Source: Verrucomicrobiaceae bacterium (GTDB lineage Bacteria > Verrucomicrobiota > Verrucomicrobiia > Verrucomicrobiales > Verrucomicrobiaceae). From it: a stretch of DNA of 32,781 nucleotides. The notes under the pieces were generated by a model. That model saw only the letters and a program-made list of their open reading frames with translations, searched no databases and was not told where the DNA came from. Positions within the stretch are counted from its first letter, which is position 1. Every line of letters begins with the position of its first letter. Position numbers and translations under genes: made by a program. This document shows positions 1 through 7,511 of the stretch, in pieces. The stretch spans positions 1-32,781 of the forward strand of contig JAEUHJ010000205.1 in NCBI GenBank assembly GCA_016795375.1, written 5' to 3'.

Positions 1-363
1 TCATCCTGCATTCCTCCTCGCCGCGCCCGGCTCGTCCTGGCGCGGCGCATTTTTTGCCCCGGACGCTCTAGGCGTGTGTGCCGCGTAGTCGAGCTCCATG
101 TTCTCGTCCACTTCGGGAATCCTGCGCTCCCGCACAAACGCGGTGTGCTCGGGGTGGTCGCAGTAGAAGCCGTAGGCCGCGGCGTCGGCAAACTCCATCG
201 AGAGACCGAAGGTGAAGGGGTTCTTCGCGCTTGTCTGCCGCAGGCATTCGAACTTCCGCACGCCCTGGATGTCCGCGAGCTCGCAGGCGGCGCGTAGAAA
301 ATCACGCTCGGCGTCGGAACCGGGGGCGTGCTTGAGACGGAAGGCGACGGTGTGGCGGATCAT
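1..363 (-). CDS. Dabb-family (stress-responsive A/B barrel) protein
   Basis: Small 120-residue cytosolic protein of the dimeric alpha/beta-barrel (Dabb) family. The N-terminus MIRHTVAFRLK and the later FTFGLSMEF and YCDHPEHTAFV segments are typical of this ferredoxin-like fold, in which a strand begins with I/V-x-H-x-V and a late histidine pair precedes the last helix. The family is about 100 residues long. The extra ~20 residues here are a polar, probably disordered tail. Members range from stress proteins to small cyclases and monooxygenases, so no reaction can be assigned. It lies 63 bases downstream of the RlpA-like gene on the same strand and may be co-transcribed with it. The stop codon occupies the first three bases of the window, so the gene is complete. 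Confidence 0.85.
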   Translation of the reverse strand: MIRHTVAFRLKHAPGSDAERDFLRAACELADIQGVRKFECLRQTSAKNPFTFGLSMEFADAAAYGFYCDHPEHTAFVRERRIPEVDENMELDYAAHTPRASGAKNAPRQDEPGAARRNAG

Positions 364-426
364 GCGCGGGAGAGAGGATGGTTTGTTTTTTCGCGACGAG
401 GCGGGAAGAACCTGTGCGTGCGCTGA

Positions 427-975
427 CTATCTCAAATCTGGATACCCCGACGGCGGCGGCGGCAGGCCGGACGGCGGAGCCTGGGTGCCGTACCCCGCAG
501 GCGGAGCACCGTAACTTGGTGGTGGGACTCCGTGATTGGCCGGGGGCGGTGTGCCGTAATTGACGGGTGGAGGCGCGTCGTAATTGGGGGCAGGGGCGGC
601 GCCGCCGGGGATTGTTTTCGCAGTCACAGTCACATCCCCCATCTGCATGTACGGGATCTGGATGTGCTCCGCCGCTGCGCGGGAGAGATTGATGACTCGA
701 TTCGGGTAGCCGGGGAAGCGGTCGTTCACGATCACCTTCACACTGCGGCCATTGTGATTGTTCCGCACCTTCACCTCGGTGCCGAAGGGCAGGGTGTTGT
801 GCGCGGCGGTCCAGCCCTGCGGGTAATAGACCTGGCCGGAGCTGGTCATGCGTCCCGCATAATGATCCGCCACATAGGAGGCATAGCCGCGCGCTTCGTA
901 AGCGGGTCTGGCGCAGCTCGTCAGCAGGGCGGCCAGGGCGGGGAGTGCCAGTCGGAGGAGCGCGGGTGGATTCAT
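427..975 (-). CDS. rlpA: RlpA-like double-psi beta-barrel lipoprotein
   Basis: Exported 182-residue lipoprotein of the RlpA (septal ring, rare lipoprotein A) family. The start at 975 is preferred over the longer frame from 1095 because it gives a clean lipoprotein signal, a hydrophobic stretch ending in the lipobox LLTSC with Cys21 as the lipidation site. The double-psi beta-barrel spans about residues 30-120 and contains the family landmarks TAAHNTLPFGT, VKVRNN and VNDRFPG (Asp85). The C-terminal ~60 residues are low-complexity Pro/Gly/Tyr repeats of the PPPxYG type, probably a wall-spanning or disordered tail. In Pseudomonas aeruginosa RlpA, a Glu and this Asp are needed for cleavage of peptidoglycan strands lacking stem peptides. 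The position usually written SGE reads SSGQ here, so catalysis is uncertain and a binding role is possible. Confidence 0.85.
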   Translation of the reverse strand: MNPPALLRLALPALAALLTSCARPAYEARGYASYVADHYAGRMTSSGQVYYPQGWTAAHNTLPFGTEVKVRNNHNGRSVKVIVNDRFPGYPNRVINLSRAAAEHIQIPYMQMGDVTVTAKTIPGGAAPAPNYDAPPPVNYGTPPPANHGVPPPSYGAPPAGYGTQAPPSGLPPPPSGYPDLR

Positions 976-1038
976 GTTCGGCAGGCGGAAAATATAATCG
1001 CGATTGGCAGGCGGCACAATCACCGTCATCATCCGCGC

Positions 1039-1273
1039 ATGAAAACATGCATTTTCGCCGCCGCAATGCTCGTGCTGCTGCTGCTCATCGCGCACGACGT
1101 GGCGGGTCGTGTGATCCCCGTCGAATGCGGGCGTCGTCTTTATGAGGCACTGCCTGCCGGCATTGAAAATGCGCTGGGTGGAGATTCCCCGGGCGGATCA
1201 TGACAACGTCCTGATCACTGACTTTCCGATCTACGCGGAGATGGCGGAGTGGACGCTGCATCATGTTCCATGA
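1039..1273 (+). pseudogene. Remnant of an alpha/beta-hydrolase gene (deletion plus frameshift)
   Basis: A start at 1039 opens MKTCIFAAAMLVLLLLIAH, a hydrophobic N-terminal anchor. It runs directly into VIPVECGRRLYEALPAG (about 1110-1162), which resembles the late region of alpha/beta hydrolases just after the catalytic Asp (the usual pattern is D-x-x-V-P-x-x-x-G-x-x-L). That frame then stops at 1203. The expected continuation, MRWVEIPRADHDNVL followed by ITDFPIYAEMAEW with the catalytic-His-type motif ADH, lies in the adjacent frame and ends at 1273. The central ~200 residues carrying the nucleophile elbow are absent. I read this as a gene that lost its middle and then shifted frame. The first frame alone (54 residues) could be mistaken for a small secreted protein. 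The RlpA-like gene is divergent on its left. Nothing else is visible in the rest of the 976-1311 gap. Confidence 0.6.
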
Positions 1274-1311
1274 CGAGGCGGAACGTGCTCCTTGGGATCA
1301 TCCGCCGCGTG

Positions 1312-2664
1312 TCACGGCGGGATGGTGAAGCTGCCGCCGCAGGCGCTGGCGATCTGGCTGAGCAGCGAGGGCATGTCGGCGTTTTGAGCCGGCGCCTCGC
1401 CGATGCTGATGGTGTGGATGCGTGTCTTGAATTTTTCGTGGATGCGGCGGGCGAGGTCGAGCACCTGGGCGGGAGTGCCGTCGCTGGGAACTCCGTCGCT
1501 GAGGAAGTAGATGGCGTCGAGGTTCCCGGCGGGCAGGACGCGGGTGAGCGCGTGGCTGAACGCCTCGCACATGGGCGTGCCGCCGGCTGCCTGAATGCGC
1601 TCGACGAAGCGCGTGGCCTGGCGGTGGTTTTTTTCGTCGTTGGCCTCGATGCCGCGCGCCGGGAAGCAGGACTCGATGTCCGCGCCGAAGGTGAGGATGC
1701 CATAACGGACACGGTTGGATTTGCCCTGCATGGCGGTGAGGAGGTTTGTCATCTGTCCCTTGAGCTTGCCGATGCGGTCGTCGGTGGTCATGCTGCCGCT
1801 GACATCGAGGATGAACAGGGCTCCTTTGGCACGGAACTCCATGCCGTAAAAGGTGGCCATGTTCATCGTGGGATCGTCATCCAGCGGTTTGAGGAGTTTT
1901 TGCGTCTTGAGATAGTCTTCGTAATCGGCCGGGGTGTGCCGTTTCCACGGGAGAGGGGTGGCCTGGGCCGCGATCCATGTCTTCCATTTGTCCGCGTCCT
2001 CGGCGAAATCCTGGCCGGTGAGGCGGTAGAGTGAGCAGCGGGCGGTTTTGCCGATGGCATCGTCGTCAAGATGGGGCAGCAGGGCTTCCATGGACTTCAC
2101 CTGCTGCATGCCGCCGAGTGACTCGGCGGCGCAGGCGCGCAGGACATGGGCGTTGACGGGATCGAGAAGGGCGGCGACACGCACGACGACAGTTTCCGGA
2201 TTGTCCGGAAAGGCGCCGAGCGCTTTCGCCGCCAGGGCGACACGGGCTGGATCACGGATGTCGGAGAGCGGCCCCTTGACCTGCGTGAGGATGCTCCAGA
2301 ACAGACTGCGGGCCTCCAACAAGCCGATGCCGGCGAAGAATTGCAATTCGTCGTCATCGCAGGAGGGATGCCCGGTCAGCCAGACGGCCAGCGTTTTGCG
2401 TGCTTCGCCCGGCGGCCACGCGGCGGCGATCTCGGCGAGGCGGAGCTTGATGCCCAGGCTGGTTTTTTTGTCGCTGACGAGGCTCAAAACAGCGTCGCCG
2501 GCGGACTTGCTGGCATGCAGGTCTTTGAGGGACGCCAATGCCTCCTGGTTGCCAGCGCGGGCGCTTTTGACGACACTTTTGAGCAGTGCCTCAGTTTCAT
2601 CCGCGGCCGGCAATGCCGGGGACAGCAGCATTGCCGGGATGATGAAATGGAGCGCGTGCCGCAT
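1312..2664 (-). CDS. Exported HEAT-like repeat and von Willebrand factor A domain protein
   Basis: A 450-residue protein with a signal peptide (residues 1-20, cleavage near ALPAAD). Residues ~25-220 are helical and resemble HEAT-type repeats (LLDPVNAHVLRACAAESLGG and neighbours). A VWA domain follows at about 280-450. The MIDAS metal site is intact: D287-V-S289-G-S291 in LFILDVSGSM, then AGGTPMCEAF supplying the Thr and YFLSDGVPSDG supplying the later Asp. VWA domains bind protein ligands through a divalent cation, so a periplasmic or cell-surface protein-binding role is likely. It starts 15 bases after the thioredoxin-like gene, so the two should form an operon. The partner is unknown. Confidence 0.85.
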   Translation of the reverse strand: MRHALHFIIPAMLLSPALPAADETEALLKSVVKSARAGNQEALASLKDLHASKSAGDAVLSLVSDKKTSLGIKLRLAEIAAAWPPGEARKTLAVWLTGHPSCDDDELQFFAGIGLLEARSLFWSILTQVKGPLSDIRDPARVALAAKALGAFPDNPETVVVRVAALLDPVNAHVLRACAAESLGGMQQVKSMEALLPHLDDDAIGKTARCSLYRLTGQDFAEDADKWKTWIAAQATPLPWKRHTPADYEDYLKTQKLLKPLDDDPTMNMATFYGMEFRAKGALFILDVSGSMTTDDRIGKLKGQMTNLLTAMQGKSNRVRYGILTFGADIESCFPARGIEANDEKNHRQATRFVERIQAAGGTPMCEAFSHALTRVLPAGNLDAIYFLSDGVPSDGTPAQVLDLARRIHEKFKTRIHTISIGEAPAQNADMPSLLSQIASACGGSFTIPP

Positions 2665-2679
2665 GGCTGGCGGACGGGC

Positions 2680-3126
2680 TTACTTGGCGCTGGCGGAGGG
2701 TTTCGCCGCTTTCTCCTTCAGTTCGTCGAGCAACGTCGGCTTGTAGCCGGCGCAGCGATAGACTTCCTTGCCCTCGGGATCGACGACGATGATGGTGGGA
2801 TAGCCGCTGACTTTGAATTTGCCCTTGAGCGCGTCATTCTGCTCCTTGGTTTTCCTGGGGAGGTTTTTCCCACGCGGGAAGTCGAGTTCGACAAGCACCA
2901 GGTTTTCCTTCGCAAACTTTTTGAATGCAGGCTTGGAAAACACCTCCTCGTCCAGTTTGACACACCAGCCGCACCAGTCGGAGCCGGTGAAATCCAGCAG
3001 CACCAGCTTTTGTTCCTCCTTTGCCTTGGCGAGCGACTTTTCGTAATTGTCATCCCAGCCGGTCTTCGCCAGCGTGACGGCGGTGGTCATGAGCAGGGTG
3101 AGAGTGGTGAGGGCGAGCGTTTTCAT
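2680..3126 (-). CDS. Exported thioredoxin-family protein
   Basis: A 148-residue periplasmic thioredoxin-fold protein. The start at 3126 is chosen because it directly gives the signal peptide MKTLALTTLTLLMTTAVTLA; the frame open to 3213 adds only unrelated sequence. The redox motif is WCGWC (Cys52 and Cys55) preceded by LLDFTGSD, the arrangement seen in DUF255/thioredoxin_7-like proteins. The cis-proline segment is VSGYPTIIVVDPEG. Such proteins reduce or isomerise disulfides outside the cytoplasm, but the electron donor cannot be inferred. It is the first gene of a probable two-gene operon with the downstream VWA protein, which contains several cysteines. The C-terminal tail is Lys/Ala-rich. 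Confidence 0.88.
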   Translation of the reverse strand: MKTLALTTLTLLMTTAVTLAKTGWDDNYEKSLAKAKEEQKLVLLDFTGSDWCGWCVKLDEEVFSKPAFKKFAKENLVLVELDFPRGKNLPRKTKEQNDALKGKFKVSGYPTIIVVDPEGKEVYRCAGYKPTLLDELKEKAAKPSASAK

Positions 3127-3214
3127 GGATTCATGTGATGTTGTCAAAAGCGGCCGCAGTGTAGTGAAAACGCCCGCCCGATCCAAGCATAAAATCCGTC
3201 CGGTCGAAGACACG

Positions 3215-3263
3215 AAAAACCCCGGAGAGAGTCACCCAACGCGCTCAGGTTGTCTCTCCGGGG
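3215..3263 (-). terminator. Rho-independent terminator of the AraC/PocR-like gene
   Basis: A perfect 11-bp inverted repeat (CCCCGGAGAGA at 3220-3230 and TCTCTCCGGGG at 3253-3263) with a 22-base loop that can form a further 4-bp CAAC/GTTG pair. Read on the minus strand the stem is followed at once by five T (3219-3215). It lies 46 bases past the stop codon of the regulator gene ending at 3310, which gives the orientation. Confidence 0.85.
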
Positions 3264-3309
3264 CCGTGTCGTCGAAACATCGCGGAGCGATGCGCATGGC
3301 GACAAGTTC

Positions 3310-4131
3310 TCATGCCGCCATCATGGCGGGCGAGCCGCTCTTCATGCGGCTGCGGAATTCCGTGGGGGATTCGTCAGCGATGCGGCGGAAGCTGCGGTTG
3401 AAATGCGACAGGCTCTGGAAGCCGACGTCGTAGGCCACCTCGGTGATGCGGGCGGCGGGCTTCATCAGCATGCGCTTGGCCTTTTCCACACGGGCGCGGT
3501 TCACGAAGTCCGTGAAGGTCAGGCCGGTGGCGCGCTTGAAGAGCTTGCAGAAGTGGAAGGGACTCACGTTCACCGCCTTGGCGACGGCTTCCAGCGACAT
3601 CGGCTCGGCAAGGTGCTGGTGGATGAACGCCTTCGCGTTGCGCACGGCCTCGGGCTCGTGCGTGGCGTTCGCAAACAGCAGACGGTGGGCGCTTTCGCCG
3701 AGCTGGAGCGCGAAGGACTGCAAAATCGCGACCGCGGCGTCGTAACGCTCAGGCTGCATGATGGGGACGTGCTCGAACTGCACTTTCGCGCTGCGGATTT
3801 CCGCGGCGGAGCGGCCTTCATCGAGCAGAGCCTTCGCCACCGGGGCGAAGGTGTCGGCGTTCGCCGGCTGGAGGCGCACACCGCCGGTCAGCATGACGGC
3901 GATGGTGTTCTTGCCCACGCGGACCGGAACCTGCGATTCCACCACCCCGGCGATGCCGGTGCGGGTGGCGACATGGTCGATATGCACGTCCTCGCCGACA
4001 GACTCCAGGTTCAGCGGGAGGCTGGTCAGGGTGTGGAACGCTTTCTGGTAGTGCTGGAACAGCTCGCTCTCGGCGAGGTTCTGGATGAAGCGTTGGCGGG
4101 CGGAGGGGTGAGGGGCTGCGGTGGTGTTCAT
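3310..4131 (-). CDS. AraC-family regulator with PocR-like sensory domain
   Basis: A 273-residue transcription factor. Residues ~12-140 resemble the PocR ligand-binding domain (VESQVPVRVGKN and IAVMLTGGVRLQP match its usual sensing-strand pattern, although the cysteine often seen there is missing). Residues ~163-265 are the AraC double helix-turn-helix, with MSLEAVAKAVNVSPFHFCK as the first and ITEVAYDVGFQSLSHFNRSF as the second, recognition-type HTH. An upstream ATG at 4167 would add 12 residues; neither start has a clear ribosome binding site. No neighbouring target operon is evident: upstream lie a palindrome (4237-4257) and a tRNA gene. It may be autoregulated. The ligand is unknown. Confidence 0.85.
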   Translation of the reverse strand: MNTTAAPHPSARQRFIQNLAESELFQHYQKAFHTLTSLPLNLESVGEDVHIDHVATRTGIAGVVESQVPVRVGKNTIAVMLTGGVRLQPANADTFAPVAKALLDEGRSAAEIRSAKVQFEHVPIMQPERYDAAVAILQSFALQLGESAHRLLFANATHEPEAVRNAKAFIHQHLAEPMSLEAVAKAVNVSPFHFCKLFKRATGLTFTDFVNRARVEKAKRMLMKPAARITEVAYDVGFQSLSHFNRSFRRIADESPTEFRSRMKSGSPAMMAA

Positions 4132-4236
4132 GGCGCGTTCGTGGTTTGATTTCACGATGCGGATCATGCCATGCCGCGAGTGCTCCGATATTGTCGTCCG
4201 CTACGGTTCGTGACCTCATGTCACACCGCAATCCAC

Positions 4237-4257
4237 GCATAATGGAATCCATTATGC
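4237..4257. promoter_or_regulatory. 21-base perfect palindrome, possible operator
   Basis: GCATAATGGA and TCCATTATGC are exact reverse complements separated by one base. The site lies about 105 bases upstream of the regulator start at 4131 and 4 bases past the 3' end of the tRNA-Leu gene. A second inverted repeat, GTGAC-5 bases-GTCAC, is at 4210-4224. The AT-rich symmetric sequence suits a dimeric regulator better than a terminator, because no T run follows on the minus strand. Confidence 0.4.
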
Positions 4258-4261
4258 CTCC

Positions 4262-4349
4262 TGGTGCCGATGGCCGGACTCGAACCGGCAAGGGAGTTTC
4301 CTCCCAGCGGATTTTAAGTCCGCTGTGTTTACCATTTCACCACATCGGC
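4262..4349 (-). tRNA. tRNA-Leu (anticodon UAA)
   Basis: An 88-base class II tRNA including an encoded CCA end. The acceptor stem is GCCGATG (4349-4343) paired with CATCGGC (4272-4266), with discriminator A. The anticodon stem GCGGA/TCCGC encloses the loop CTTAAAA, giving anticodon TAA at 4316-4314. A long variable arm GGGAG-GAAA-CTCCC and the T-loop GGTTCGAGTCC confirm the leucine type. No integrase or direct repeat marks it as an insertion site in this window. Confidence 0.97.
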
Positions 4350-4391
4350 GTGGAAGGAAGCGCCGCGAGTGTAGCAGGCCGTGGTACAGCC

Positions 4392-4817
4392 TCAATAGCT
4401 GAATAGCTCGCCGTGGTGGAAGAAGCGCTCCAGTTCGATGGCGGCGTTCTCCGGCGAGTCGGAGGCATGGACGACGTTGGTCATCTTGTCCGTGCCGAAA
4501 TCGCCGCGGATCGTGCCTTTCGGCGCGGTTTTGGAATCCGTCGGGCCGAGCAGGTCGCGCACATGGGCGATCACGTTGTCACCACTGAGGGCGATGGCGA
4601 TGACCGGCTTGCTCTTCATGAAATCGGCCACCGTGGGGAAGAACGGGCGGTCGGCGATGTGCGCGTAGTGCTCCTTGAGCAGCTCCTCGGTGAGCTTGAT
4701 CATCTTGCAGCCGCGGATGCGGAAGCCCTCGTCTTCAAAACGCTTGATGACTTCGCCGTTGATGCCGCGTTCGACGCAATCAGGCTTGAGCAGGATGAGG
4801 GTGGTTTCTTGGGACAT
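4392..4817 (-). CDS. ndk: Nucleoside diphosphate kinase
   Basis: A 141-residue cytosolic enzyme that moves the gamma-phosphate of ATP to other nucleoside diphosphates through a phosphohistidine. The start at 4817 gives the standard N-terminus MSQETTLILLKPD with Lys11. The active-site His117 lies in TNVVHASDSPENA. The family consensus here is NxxHGSD, so the Gly is replaced by Ala, which is tolerated in many bacteria. GTIRGDFG at 101-108 and the length are normal for the family. The gene is 42 bases downstream of the tRNA-Leu 5' end position and is probably transcribed on its own. No ribosome binding site is visible. Confidence 0.97.
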   Translation of the reverse strand: MSQETTLILLKPDCVERGINGEVIKRFEDEGFRIRGCKMIKLTEELLKEHYAHIADRPFFPTVADFMKSKPVIAIALSGDNVIAHVRDLLGPTDSKTAPKGTIRGDFGTDKMTNVVHASDSPENAAIELERFFHHGELFSY

Positions 4818-4930
4818 GAGGTCTTGGGGGGAAAGGGCGCGCACAGTGCCGTCCGCCCCTCCATCCGTCAAGGCTGGGAATCTGCAATGCCCTCTGGCAT
4901 TTTGTCACGGACTTGCCAGCATCAGCGCGC

Positions 4931-6175
4931 ATGAAATGGCTGAAAATTCTCTACGTGCAGGTGCTTCTCGGCATCCTGCTGGGCGTTGTGCTGGGCTTGT
5001 TCTGGCCGGAGACGGGCGCGAAAATGCAGCCGCTGGCGGAGATTTTCATCAAGGCGATCAAGATGCTCATCGCGCCGATCATTTTCTGCACGGTGGTCAC
5101 CGGCATCGCCAGCATGGGTGACCTGAGGCGCGTGGGCCGTGTCGGCTGGAAGGCGCTGGTGTATTTCGAGGTGCTGACCACGCTGGCGCTCATCATCGGC
5201 CTGCTGGTGGCGAACCTCGCCCAGCCCGGCGTCGGCATGGATCTGCAAGCCACGGCCGGGGAGACATCCAAGCTCGATGAATACGCCGCCAGGTCCCACG
5301 ACACGAGCACGAAGACCTTCGTCATGAACATCGTGCCGAAGACCTTTGTCGGCGCGTTCACGGATGACTCGGTGCTTCCGGCGCTGTTCCTGGCCATCCT
5401 GGTGGCCGTGGCGCTGTGCCAGATGGGGGAAAAGGGCCGGATCGTGCTGGAGCTGCTGCACGCGGTCTCCGATGTGATGTTCAAGCTGGTCGCCATCATC
5501 ACACGCACGGCCCCTTTCGCCGCGTTCGGGGCGATGGCGTTCACCGTGGGATCAGAGGGGCCGCACACGCTGGTGAAACTGGCCAAGGTGCTGGGCTGCG
5601 TTTATTTGACATGCGGATTGTTTGTCTTTGTGGTGCTGGGCGCGGTGTGCCGGATGAACGGCTTCAGCATTTTCAAAGTCATCGCGCATATCAAACAAGA
5701 GCTGCTGCTGGTGCTGGGCACGTCGTCATCGGAGACGGCGCTGCCGCAGCTCATGCAGAAGCTGGAGAAATCCGGCTGCGACAAATCGGTGGTGGGCGTG
5801 GTCATTCCCTCCGGCTACTCGTTCAATCTCGACGGCACCTGCATCTACCTCACGCTGGCCGCGTTGTTCGTCGCCCAGGCCACGAACACGCACCTGTCAC
5901 TCTGGCAGCAGCTTGGTTTGCTCGCCGTGCTGTTGCTGACCTCGAAGGGCGCGGCTGGCGTCACGGGCGCCGGCTTCATCACGCTGGCGGCCACGCTCTC
6001 GACCGTGGACACCGGCATTCCTGTCGCCGGCTTGGCCGTGCTGGTCGGCATCGACCGCTTCATGTCCGAAATCCGCGCCCTGACCAACCTCGTGGGCAAC
6101 ACCGTCGCCACGCTCGTGGTGGCGAAGTGGGAGCAGGAGTTCGACCCGGAGAAGGGGGCGGCGCTGCTGCGCTGA
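4931..6175 (+). CDS. dctA: C4-dicarboxylate/amino acid:cation symporter (DctA/GltP type)
   Basis: A 414-residue inner-membrane carrier of the dicarboxylate/amino acid:cation symporter family with eight transmembrane segments and two re-entrant loops. The first loop has the serine signature GTSSSETALPQL (Ser265-267). The transport core follows with PSGYSFNLDGTCIYLTLAAL (293-312), the second re-entrant loop SKGAAGVTGAGF (338-349) and GIDRFMSEIRALTNLVGN (373-390). These features suit import of succinate, fumarate, malate or aspartate/glutamate with H+ or Na+. Substrate cannot be fixed from sequence, so the dctA name is provisional. The ATG at 4931 is preferred to one at 4913 because it directly precedes the first membrane helix. 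The gene ends six bases before the convergent metX stop. Confidence 0.92.
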   Translation: MKWLKILYVQVLLGILLGVVLGLFWPETGAKMQPLAEIFIKAIKMLIAPIIFCTVVTGIASMGDLRRVGRVGWKALVYFEVLTTLALIIGLLVANLAQPGVGMDLQATAGETSKLDEYAARSHDTSTKTFVMNIVPKTFVGAFTDDSVLPALFLAILVAVALCQMGEKGRIVLELLHAVSDVMFKLVAIITRTAPFAAFGAMAFTVGSEGPHTLVKLAKVLGCVYLTCGLFVFVVLGAVCRMNGFSIFKVIAHIKQELLLVLGTSSSETALPQLMQKLEKSGCDKSVVGVVIPSGYSFNLDGTCIYLTLAALFVAQATNTHLSLWQQLGLLAVLLLTSKGAAGVTGAGFITLAATLSTVDTGIPVAGLAVLVGIDRFMSEIRALTNLVGNTVATLVVAKWEQEFDPEKGAALLR

Positions 6176-6181
6176 CGCCGC

Positions 6182-7387
6182 TCACTCCACCTCCGGCACC
6201 GCATGACCGATGGATCTCTTGTTCCAACGTCCTTCGAGCAGGAAGGAAAGGTGCGGGGTGTAGAGCTGCGGTTCGAGCAGGAAGGAGTCGTGGCCTTTGT
6301 CGGAATGCACGGTGATGTGCATGCTGGAGACGCCGGCTTTTTCGAGGTGGGACACCAGCTCGGCCTGCTCCTCGGGATAGAAACAGAAGTCGCTGTCGAT
6401 GCTGAAGACGAGGTAGTGCTGCCCGGCGGCGGCGCTGCGGGCGAAGAGCTCCTGGTAGGTCTTCACGCCGGCGTCGCGCAGCGGGTCGAAGCGCAGCCAC
6501 ATGTCGGCGATGCGCAGGTAGGTGTTGGCATCGAATCGGGTGACGAATTTTTTTCCCTGGTGCAGCATGTAGCTCTCGACGTTGTGCTGCACGCGGTACC
6601 ATGACAGCGAGCTGCCGCCGTTTTTCACGTCCTGCCGGGCGCGGTGCTCGATGGCGTCGAGATGCACGAAGGTCTTGTGGCTGATCATGCGCGCGAGGGC
6701 GAGGCCGTACTCCGGCGCGTCGCCGTCGTAATAGTCACCGCCTTTGAAATGCGGGTCGTTTTCAATCGCGAGCACCTGCTCGAACAGGGTGAGGCGCGTC
6801 AGGACGGTGGTGCGGCAGCCGCTGGCGATGGGGACGACGAGTTTCACGCGCTCCGGGTGCAGCGTGGCCAGATTGATGGCGAGCAGGCCGCCGACCGACG
6901 CGCCGATCACGGCGTGGAGCTTCTTGATGCCGAGATTGTCGAGCAGCGCGAGCTGCGAGGCCACGACATCACTGGTGCGCACCTGCGGGAAGCTGCTGCC
7001 ATAAGGGCGGCCCGTTTCTGGATTGACCGAAGTCGGCCCGCTGGAGCCGTAGCAGCCGCCGAGGTAGTTCGCGCAGATGATGAAGTAGCGTTTCGTGTCC
7101 AGCGCCTTGTCCGGGCCGATGAACAAATCCCACCAGCCCTGATGGATGTCCTCAGTCCAGCGCCCGTCCGTGCGCGGCACCGCAGTGTTCAGTCCGGCGG
7201 CGTGCTGGCTGCCGGAAAGCGCGTGGAAGAGCAGGATGGCGTTCGATTTCGCGGCGTTGAGCTTTCCGTAGGTCTCGTAGGCCACGGTGATGCCTGGCAG
7301 CTTGTCCCCGCAGGCGAACGCGAAGGGCTTCTTCGAGCTGCCGGTCTGAAAAAATTGGGTTTCCTGGGATTTCGCCGCTTTCGACAT
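6182..7387 (-). CDS. metX: Homoserine O-acetyltransferase (MetX family)
   Basis: A 401-residue cytosolic alpha/beta-hydrolase-fold acyltransferase that activates homoserine for methionine synthesis. The start at 7387 (MSKAAKSQETQFF) is chosen; the frame stays open far upstream but that part overlaps the divergent gene. The oxyanion region is LLFHALSGSQHA. The nucleophile Ser164 lies in VIGASVGGLLA, Asp333 in SIDSDFCFYP and His366 in SDKGHDSFL, completing the triad. CYGSSGPTSVNP (112-123) is characteristic of MetX. Some MetX-family members use succinyl-CoA, so the acyl donor is the usual assumption. No metW follows, unlike in many proteobacteria. No SAM riboswitch fold is recognisable in the 124 bases upstream. 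Confidence 0.95.
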   Translation of the reverse strand: MSKAAKSQETQFFQTGSSKKPFAFACGDKLPGITVAYETYGKLNAAKSNAILLFHALSGSQHAAGLNTAVPRTDGRWTEDIHQGWWDLFIGPDKALDTKRYFIICANYLGGCYGSSGPTSVNPETGRPYGSSFPQVRTSDVVASQLALLDNLGIKKLHAVIGASVGGLLAINLATLHPERVKLVVPIASGCRTTVLTRLTLFEQVLAIENDPHFKGGDYYDGDAPEYGLALARMISHKTFVHLDAIEHRARQDVKNGGSSLSWYRVQHNVESYMLHQGKKFVTRFDANTYLRIADMWLRFDPLRDAGVKTYQELFARSAAAGQHYLVFSIDSDFCFYPEEQAELVSHLEKAGVSSMHITVHSDKGHDSFLLEPQLYTPHLSFLLEGRWNKRSIGHAVPEVE

Positions 7388-7511
7388 GAGGCGCGGAAGA
7401 AACAGGATTTTGGAGACGCGGCAAGCTGGATCACAGGATGCTGGATGAACGGATTGGTGGATAATTTGCTGGTTGGGGCTTTGGTACCGTTCAGCACGTT
7501 CCTTCCAGCCC

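Noticed and set aside
1039..1203. A 54-residue small secreted protein
   Set aside because: Its C-terminal half matches a hydrolase segment that continues in the next frame, so a gene remnant explains it better.
3250..4149. A plus-strand open frame of 299 codons
   Set aside because: It is antisense to the AraC/PocR-like gene, which has full HTH motifs and its own terminator.
4210..4225. A CRP-type binding site
   Set aside because: The half-sites resemble GTGA/TCAC but the spacer is one base longer than the CRP consensus and no CRP context is present.
4262..4349. tRNA-Leu as an integration site for a mobile island
   Set aside because: No integrase, no repeated tRNA 3' end and no compositional break are visible on either side.
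7388..7511. Possible SAM riboswitch upstream of metX
   Set aside because: I searched by eye for SAM-I, SAM-II and related cores and found none; the gap is only 124 bases and shared with a divergent gene.
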